From positions 1 through 19,180 of the forward strand of contig JACZVU010000033.1 of assembly GCA_022572485.1 (NCBI GenBank): a stretch of DNA of 19,180 nt, written 5' to 3'. Each line of letters begins with the position of its first letter. Position 1 is the first letter of the stretch. The notes beneath the pieces are model-generated. The model was not told where the DNA came from. It ran no database searches and saw nothing but the letters and a program-made list of their open reading frames with translations. This document shows positions 14,575-19,180 of the stretch, piece after piece. Made by a program: the position numbers and the translations under genes. Origin of the DNA: Myxococcales bacterium (GTDB lineage Bacteria > Myxococcota_A > UBA9160 > SMWR01).

Positions 14575-15062
14575 GGGATCCTCACGAGAATGCAGTTGGT
14601 TCTTGGGCACCATGATACATGCCGCCGGCTTGGCCCGCTCGAGACGGGCTTGCAACCAACGCTTCATGACGCTGATGGCTGAGGACGTGTTTGCGTTGGT
14701 GACCAAATTCGTGCCGGCGTCGGCCTAGATCAGATCGATTGTGGCGCTTGCGTTGGCCGCGCCCGCGAATCCCACGAGAGCCACCGCACTACCCACTGCC
14801 GCCGCCGCAAAACCAGTCAATCTCATCACCGCCCCAACCCCACCACCGTTTCCAGTGGTATGTCCGAACGGAAACCGAGATCAATCAATATCGCTTGTGG
14901 TGAATTGTCCCTGCTCGGAAACACCCATTGTCTCACGTAGCCCGGTCACTGTGGGGGCTTTTGCGCAAACAGGCGCAGCGGGGCGCATTGCGAAATCGCT
15001 AAGTACCTGAGATCCTTCTATTTCGGATCTTTGCGTTTTCGGGCGAGCGGAGTCAATGCCTG
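14575..15062. other. 488-bp region without an intact gene
   Basis: Between the amidohydrolase and phosphomannomutase genes, both on the minus strand, I see no complete gene. It holds the signal-peptide fragment at 14725-14826 described separately. It also holds a hairpin AGATCC-(9 nt)-GGATCT at about 15011-15031, followed on the plus strand by TTTGCGTTTT. Plus-strand frames here are Ala/Pro-rich shadows. The promoter of the amidohydrolase gene probably lies in 14575-14724, but no clear boxes were found. Confidence 0.5.
14725..14826 (-). pseudogene. Truncated secreted-protein gene: signal peptide followed by an in-frame TAG
   Basis: Minus-strand ATG at 14826 opens a 33-codon frame: MRLTGFAAAAVGSAVALVGF, then AGAANASATIDLI and a TAG at 14727-14725. 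It is a textbook signal peptide with a cleavage site after ANA. The same frame continues after the TAG with ADAGTNLVTNANTSSAISV, which looks like the start of the mature protein, so the TAG may replace a TGG (Trp). The remainder is lost within about 60 nt. A surface protein of the PEP-CTERM style is possible but not shown. Confidence 0.5.
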
Positions 15063-16412
15063 CTAGCAGCCGCCGATGCGCGCGAGCAGGGCGTCCCGCT
15101 TCTCGATCATCAACGGCTCGTTATCGGCTTCGAGGTTCAGCCGCAGAACGGGTTCGGTGTTGGACGGTCGCAGGTTGAACCACCAATCTGGGTAGCGAAC
15201 CAACAGTCCGTCGAGTTGCGAGACGACGGGAGCGCCCGCGTGTTCCGATTGGATTTCTTCGAGAAGGGTCTCGATGTCGCTCACCCGGAGATTGATCTCT
15301 CCACTCGCCGAATACCGCTTCAGCGGGGCCACGATTTCGGACAGGGGGCGCTTTTCCGAGGCGAGCAGGTCGAGCACCGCCACGAACGCGGCGACGCCGT
15401 CGTCTGCGACCAGCGTGGGCGAAAAGCGAAAGTAGAAGTGGCCCGAGAGTTCGCCCGCAAAGATGGCGTCGACTTCGCGCATGTGCGCCTTCACGAACGA
15501 GTGTCCCACGCGAGACATTACGGCCACGCCGCCCGCGGCCTCAATTTCCTCCGCGGTGGCGCGGCTGGAGCGCAGGTCGTATAAAACGCGTCCGCCCGGA
15601 TTGCGCTCGAGCTGGCGCCGGGCGAGCAGGCCCGTCATCAAGTCTGAGGAAATGGGAACGCCCGTGTTGTCGACGATGACCGCGCGATCCGCATCTCCGT
15701 CGAACGCGACTCCGAGATCGGCTCCGATTCGACGCACCGCGGCCACCAGGTCGCGCAGATTCTCGGGTTTCAGTGGGTCGGCTTCGTGGTTTGGAAACGT
15801 TCCGTCCGGCTCGAAGTAGAGGCGTTCGACTTCGAGGTCCAGGCGTTCCAGTAGCGGCTCCAATCCGACCGCGGCCATGCCATTGCCGCAGTCGATCGCG
15901 ACCTTGAGCCTTCGGTGTTCGCGCCCCACCGTGAGAACGTGGTCGACGTAGCCCGCGCGAATGTCGACGGACCGCATCGTTCCGCGTTTCGGTCGAGGCG
16001 CCTGTTTCGCGATTGCAGCCGAAAGCTTTTCGATTTCCAGCAGCCCACTCGCTTCGCCGATCGGGATGGCGTGCTCCCGGCAGATCTTGAATCCGTTGTA
16101 TTGAGCCGGGTTGTGAGAGGCGGTGACCATGATGCCCCCGCCGGCCGCCAACGCTTCCACCGCGTAATAGACCATCGGTGTCGAGACGAGCCCGAGGTCG
16201 ACGACGTCGACCCCCTCGTCGTGGATGCCTCGCACGAGCGCTTCGAACAATTCCGGCGAACTCCGTCTGGCGTCTCGGCCCACAGCCAGCGTGGCCGCCC
16301 CGATGAAGCGCGCCGCCGCGCGTCCGATGTGATGGGCGCCCTCCGCGTCGAGTTCGTCTGGCGTGATGCCGCGGATGTCGTATGCCTTGAAGATCTTCGC
16401 CATCGGGTCCAT
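15063..16412 (-). CDS. manB: Phosphomannomutase/phosphoglucomutase
   Basis: A 449-residue alpha-D-phosphohexomutase that interconverts mannose (or glucose) 6- and 1-phosphate for polysaccharide and LPS precursors in the cytoplasm. All four active-site blocks are present in order: TASHNPAQYNG (phosphoserine loop), FDGDADR (Mg binding), GELSGH (sugar-recognition loop) and RPSNTEPVLRL (phosphate binding). The N-terminus FKAYDIRG is canonical. The length is that of the PMM/PGM (AlgC/ManB) subgroup. The start ATG at 16412 overlaps the stop of the upstream thioredoxin-like gene as TGATG, suggesting coupled translation; an ATG three codons later (16403) is an alternative. The GELSGH loop fits dual PMM/PGM use, but specificity cannot be fixed from sequence, so the symbol is approximate. 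Confidence 0.93.
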   Translation of the reverse strand: MDPMAKIFKAYDIRGITPDELDAEGAHHIGRAAARFIGAATLAVGRDARRSSPELFEALVRGIHDEGVDVVDLGLVSTPMVYYAVEALAAGGGIMVTASHNPAQYNGFKICREHAIPIGEASGLLEIEKLSAAIAKQAPRPKRGTMRSVDIRAGYVDHVLTVGREHRRLKVAIDCGNGMAAVGLEPLLERLDLEVERLYFEPDGTFPNHEADPLKPENLRDLVAAVRRIGADLGVAFDGDADRAVIVDNTGVPISSDLMTGLLARRQLERNPGGRVLYDLRSSRATAEEIEAAGGVAVMSRVGHSFVKAHMREVDAIFAGELSGHFYFRFSPTLVADDGVAAFVAVLDLLASEKRPLSEIVAPLKRYSASGEINLRVSDIETLLEEIQSEHAGAPVVSQLDGLLVRYPDWWFNLRPSNTEPVLRLNLEADNEPLMIEKRDALLARIGGC

Positions 16413-17482
16413 CAAGGGGCCGCTTTGGATCGGGCGGTTGATTTCTGCGCGATCTCCGCGTCGATGATTTCCGAAAATGCCTCGAGGCTCTGCGCGCCGT
16501 GCATGGGGATTCCGTTGAGCAGGAATGAAGGCGTCCCGGAGATGCGAAGGCTCTCTGCTGCTGCGGCGTCCGCATCGACGATCTGCTGGGTCTCTCGATT
16601 CTGCACGCACTGGCGGAATGCCGGCATCTCCAACCCGAGTTCAGACGCGTAGCGCTCGAAGTCTTCGTCGGAGAGCGCGCGGACATTCGCGAAAATCAGA
16701 TCGTGGTAGCCCCAGAAATTCCCCTGGTTGCCCGCGCAGGCGGCGGCTTCTGCTGCGGCTTGCGCGCGCGGGTGAATGTTGCTGAGGGGGAGGTGCCGGT
16801 ACACGAACCGCACCTGGTTCGGGTATTTGGCCAAGATCTGATCAATGGTCGGCAACACACGCTGGCAAAACGGGCATTGGAAGTCGCTGAATTCGACGAT
16901 GGTCACGACCGCATCGTCGGGTCCCTTGGAAGGCCCAATCGCTTCCACTTCGATGCGGGTGGGTTCGAGCAGGATTTCGGTGTCGGCCTGCTCTCGGAGG
17001 TCAGTGACGATCGCCACGATGCGCTGCTCCTTCAAGTAGGCGCTGATCCGATCCTTCATTTCGTCCAGGCCGAGTCCGCCCATCTGGTCGATCTGTTCTT
17101 CGTAGAACGCAGCGATCTCTTCCTCAGGCACTTCGCCTTCGGACTCGACCTGTTGGTTTAGATAATCCTCGGAGGAGTGGTTCGCCGCAGAGGCGGCCTT
17201 CTCGACGACTTTCTCGTCGATCATTGCCTTGAGGGCACGCAAGCGTACTTCGTAGAGCGTTGCCGGGTTGCGCTCCGAAGTGGCGTCGCTGAAGAGATCC
17301 TCTTTGATGTAATCATCGAGTTCCCCGATGGTGATCGTTTGGCCGTCGACCCTCGCCGCCACCGCTGAACTCGCGGGTCCTCCCGATCCGTTGCCGCGGG
17401 GTGGATCTTGGTTGAGGTGCTGACAGGCGAGGGTGGCCAGCAGGCCAAAGCCGATCGCCGCCATGCGTAGGTGACACATCAT
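16412..17482 (-). CDS. SurA-N-like / DsbA-like thioredoxin-fold lipoprotein
   Basis: A 356-residue exported protein. A signal peptide with a cysteine at the end of LLATLAC suggests a lipoprotein, although the lipobox is imperfect. Residues ~40-150 resemble the SurA/PpiC N-terminal chaperone region (VAARVDGQTITIGELDDYI, LKAMIDEKVVEKAA, PEEEIAAFYEE). The C-terminal ~180 residues are a DsbA-like thioredoxin fold: VEFSDFQCPFCQRVLP (CxxC active site CPFC), FVYRHLPLSNIHPRA and the cis-proline loop SGTPSF. It likely acts in the periplasm as a thiol oxidase or isomerase with a built-in substrate-binding arm. ATG at 17482 is preceded by GGAG at 9 nt; an upstream TTG at 17497 overlaps that site. It overlaps the phosphomutase start. 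SurA-N/thioredoxin fusions are known in several phyla; the client is unknown. Confidence 0.85.
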   Translation of the reverse strand: MMCHLRMAAIGFGLLATLACQHLNQDPPRGNGSGGPASSAVAARVDGQTITIGELDDYIKEDLFSDATSERNPATLYEVRLRALKAMIDEKVVEKAASAANHSSEDYLNQQVESEGEVPEEEIAAFYEEQIDQMGGLGLDEMKDRISAYLKEQRIVAIVTDLREQADTEILLEPTRIEVEAIGPSKGPDDAVVTIVEFSDFQCPFCQRVLPTIDQILAKYPNQVRFVYRHLPLSNIHPRAQAAAEAAACAGNQGNFWGYHDLIFANVRALSDEDFERYASELGLEMPAFRQCVQNRETQQIVDADAAAAESLRISGTPSFLLNGIPMHGAQSLEAFSEIIDAEIAQKSTARSKAAP

Positions 17483-17523
17483 CGTCAGGGTCTCCAATTT
17501 TCACGATGGGTGATCGATGGGCT

Positions 17524-17540
17524 TTGAATCGAGGATTCAA
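17524..17540. promoter_or_regulatory. Perfect inverted repeat in the divergent promoter region
   Basis: TTGAATC-GAG-GATTCAA is a 7-bp perfect inverted repeat in the 105-bp gap between the divergent DsbA-like and CysZ-like genes. GGG and CCC flank it a few bases out. A -10-like TATAGA lies at 17554-17559, about 28 nt before the plus-strand Shine-Dalgarno. It could be an operator or a leader hairpin. Confidence 0.45.
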
Positions 17541-17587
17541 CCCGGAATTGTAGTATAGACGGCCCCACGCCTTTGCCGGAGAAGCGC

Positions 17588-18526
17588 ATGGAGCACCCGC
17601 TTTCGCTGTTGGACGGATTTCAACTCCCGCTGGAAGGGGGGCGACTGCTGCTGAAAGAGAGGAGGCTATGGGCGCCCGCCGCGGCGCCCATCGGGTTTTC
17701 GCTGTTGGCTTTCGCGGTTGCGGCTTCACTGCTGGTTGCCCATGCCGGCAATCTCTACGAATGGGCGACGCTCTGGATGCCGGCCCTCGAAGCCGCGAGC
17801 TGGGTTGCGTGGTTGTGGGTGGGTCCCGCGAAGGCGGCGTTGGCGACCCTCGGCGCGCTGCTCTTCGCCGTGCTTGCGGGCGTTGCTTTGCTGATCGCTT
17901 TTCTCGTCGCAAATGTGCTTGCGTCCCCGTTCCTCGATGTGCTCGCGAGCCGGGTCGAATGGATCGAAACCGGAGCGGTCGAAGAAGATGCACCCTCGGG
18001 TCTGATCGGTACCGGTGCGGATGCGCTTCGCGCGCTGCGCGAGGAACTACGCAGGGCGGTTTTCTTTCTCGCCGTGGTTGGGAGCCTCGCCTTGTTGGGA
18101 TTCCTGATTCCGGGAGCCCAACTCTTGGCCGGCCCGTCGATCGTGGGTTTTGCGATCTTCTTCCTCCCCCTCGATTACGCGAGCTATACACTCGATCGCC
18201 GGCGCTATTCGTTTCGGCAGAAGCGGGTCTGGTTGATGGCCAACAAGCCCGCCGTTGCGGGCTTCGGCTGCGCGGCATTCCTGATCTGCTGGGTGCCCGG
18301 CCTCAACCTCTTCGCGATTCCGCTTTTGGTCGTGGGCGGCACCCTGTTGGCGATCCGGAGTGCTCCGCTTCAGCCGGATGCGCCGATCTCCAGCGGAGCG
18401 CGTAGCAAGACCCACAGCGCCGCAAGCGCTTCGCCCGCAAGCGCTGGGTGTGGTTCCCGAGGGAAGCCCGGAATCATTCGAACTCGACGTACTCTTCCGC
18501 GGTCAGTCCGAGATCTTCGTGGCTGA
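17588..18526 (+). CDS. EI24/CysZ-family integral membrane protein
   Basis: A 312-residue polytopic membrane protein of the EI24 domain family, which includes the sulfate permease CysZ. Four or more hydrophobic helices are visible (IGFSLLAFAVAASLLVAHAG, ALATLGALLFAVLAGVALLI, VFFLAVVGSLALLGFLIPGA, AFLICWVPGLNLFAIPLLVV). The family hallmark ANVLASPFLDVLASRVE follows the second long helix, as in CysZ. The last ~45 residues are polar and low complexity, overlapping the 3' end of the convergent gene by 53 bp. ATG at 17588 is preceded by GGAG at 6 nt; a TTG at 17573 would remove that spacing. There is no cysteine biosynthesis gene nearby, so a sulfate role is only a family-level guess. Confidence 0.85.
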   Translation: MEHPLSLLDGFQLPLEGGRLLLKERRLWAPAAAPIGFSLLAFAVAASLLVAHAGNLYEWATLWMPALEAASWVAWLWVGPAKAALATLGALLFAVLAGVALLIAFLVANVLASPFLDVLASRVEWIETGAVEEDAPSGLIGTGADALRALREELRRAVFFLAVVGSLALLGFLIPGAQLLAGPSIVGFAIFFLPLDYASYTLDRRRYSFRQKRVWLMANKPAVAGFGCAAFLICWVPGLNLFAIPLLVVGGTLLAIRSAPLQPDAPISSGARSKTHSAASASPASAGCGSRGKPGIIRTRRTLPRSVRDLRG

Positions 18527-19061
18527 GGCCGGTGCGGAATGATGGAAGGTTGGAGCGGTCCGGCCTCGGCGGGGTCGATCCGCGCGCGGCCTCTCGAGCG
18601 ATCGGCTCGATGAGGATTTCGAGGTTGCCCCCGTTTAGCAGGCAGCGATACCGGACGAGGGAGACGGCCTGGTCTCCGAGCGCAGTCGCGGCGGTCTCGG
18701 TCTCGTGGCGAAAGAAAGGACAGAGCAAGACGGCGCGCGCCCCCGCCCCCGGCCGCAGGCCGAGGTTTGGCGCGAGCTGGATCCAGTCTCGAATGCGCGG
18801 TTCGACCCACGCGCGCTGCGCGACCGCTCGGCCGATCAGCTCGAGATCGTCGCCTTCCTCGCCGACGAAGATCAAAACCACGCGTCCCGTCGGCTCGACG
18901 CCGACGAAATCGATACTGGAATCCGCGCCCAGCACGCCTTCTGCGATCAGCCGCAGCGCCGGAACGGCCTCGGGCAGTCGGGCGCGAAGCCCTTCGAGCA
19001 GCTGGGATCGGCGCGGTGGCTCGGCGAGTATCAAGTCAGCCAAGGGTGTGGCTCTGCGCAT
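18474..19061 (-). CDS. Hypothetical protein, possibly a degenerate PD-(D/E)XK nuclease-like fold
   Basis: I do not recognise a named family. The ~195 residues have an N-terminal helix (LLEGLRARLPEAVPALRLIAEG), then SIDFVGVEPTGRVVLIFVG. This is laid out like the Asp-beta-hairpin-(E)xK core of restriction-endonuclease-like proteins, in which an acidic residue and a lysine normally follow. Here the expected ELK is replaced by IFV, so catalysis is unlikely. A helix with RAWVEPRIRDWIQLAPNL and a strand AVLLCPFF follow, also in keeping with that fold. ATG at 19061 overlaps the end of the upstream gene by 26 bp; ATG at 19085 is another option, and neither has a clear Shine-Dalgarno. The 3' end overlaps the convergent EI24-like gene by 53 bp. 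Fold assignment is tentative; coding status is fairly good. Confidence 0.65.
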   Translation of the reverse strand: MRRATPLADLILAEPPRRSQLLEGLRARLPEAVPALRLIAEGVLGADSSIDFVGVEPTGRVVLIFVGEEGDDLELIGRAVAQRAWVEPRIRDWIQLAPNLGLRPGAGARAVLLCPFFRHETETAATALGDQAVSLVRYRCLLNGGNLEILIEPIAREAARGSTPPRPDRSNLPSFRTGLSHEDLGLTAEEYVEFE

Positions 19062-19180
19062 CGTCGAGCAGCAACCGCGCGACATCGCGCAGTGCGCGCG
19101 CAGCGCGGGATTGCGGATGCTCGAGTCCGATCGGGCGGTGTGCGACGATGGCGCGATAGATGTGAAGGTCGTCCACGAGA
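19036..19180 (-). CDS. C-terminal end of an unidentified minus-strand gene (cut by the window edge)
   Basis: From the window end to TGA at 19038-19036 the minus strand is open for 47 codons. It gives LVDDLHIYRAIVAHRPIGLE and then HPQSRAARALRDVARLLLDD AQSHTLG, a helical, ordinary-looking protein end. The following hypothetical gene starts inside it (ATG at 19061), implying translational coupling. The product cannot be identified from this fragment. Confidence 0.55.
   Translation of the reverse strand, partial: LVDDLHIYRAIVAHRPIGLEHPQSRAARALRDVARLLLDDAQSHTLG

Noticed and set aside
14741..15010. Plus-strand open frame of 89 residues, Ala/Pro-rich
   Set aside because: It is the antisense of the signal-peptide fragment, has no Shine-Dalgarno, and its composition reflects GC-rich third positions.
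15008..15035. Rho-independent terminator of the phosphomutase gene
   Set aside because: The hairpin exists, but the T-rich run follows on the plus strand, not downstream of the minus-strand gene.

Overview
The window is GC-rich DNA from a Gram-negative bacterium. Outer-membrane and periplasmic proteins are present (an OprP-type porin, lipoprotein signal peptides, a periplasmic DsbA-like protein). So are a TatA subunit, an MJ0042 zinc-ribbon/DUF3426 protein and a PhaR-type PHA regulator. This mix suggests a Myxococcota- or Deltaproteobacteria-like lineage. That placement is inference from gene content and style, because no rRNA or marker gene is present.

Left part (1-7150), housekeeping-like. 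A short-chain dehydrogenase and a PlsC-like acyltransferase form a co-directional pair (82-2047, +). Converging on them is a minus-strand run in the transcriptional order: two ArsA/Get3-like ATPases joined by an ATGA overlap (5585 to 3412), a 176-residue helical protein with a basic tail 1 nt further on (3410 to 2880), and after 103 bp a PhaR-type regulator (2776 to 2063). The ATPases resemble the paired bacterial Get3-like proteins of actinobacteria: one has the signature lysine of the deviant Walker A motif and the other does not. A zinc-ribbon/transmembrane protein is read divergently from them (5754-6995). It is followed by two copies of a 30-nt hairpin repeat and by tatA on the minus strand.

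Middle part (7150-15062), accessory. An AidB-like acyl-CoA dehydrogenase (-) diverges from an arsR-type repressor (+) whose start codon lies inside a perfect 24-bp palindrome. The 3' end of arsR appears damaged. One extra C shifts the frame out of a cysteine-pair tail, and the start of a downstream gene resembling an arsenite methyltransferase is cut off at the stop codon of a convergent OprP-like porin. The porin follows a radical SAM gene with an apparent cobalamin-type N-terminal domain. Upstream of that gene lie two decayed transposase C-termini (IS630-like and IS3-like). Next come a lipoprotein YtcJ-like amidohydrolase and a signal-peptide fragment ending in an in-frame TAG. Together these look like an insertion/deletion hotspot.

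Right part (15063-19180), housekeeping-like. A phosphomannomutase/phosphoglucomutase is translationally coupled (TGATG) to an upstream SurA-N/DsbA-like lipoprotein. That pair diverges from a CysZ/EI24-like membrane protein across a region with a perfect inverted repeat. A hypothetical protein with a possible nuclease-like fold and the 3' end of another minus-strand gene close the window.

No rRNA, tRNA, CRISPR array or intact mobile element was seen. The strongest candidates for something undescribed are the Get3-like pair with its helical partner next to PhaR, and the broken ars locus with its start-codon palindrome.
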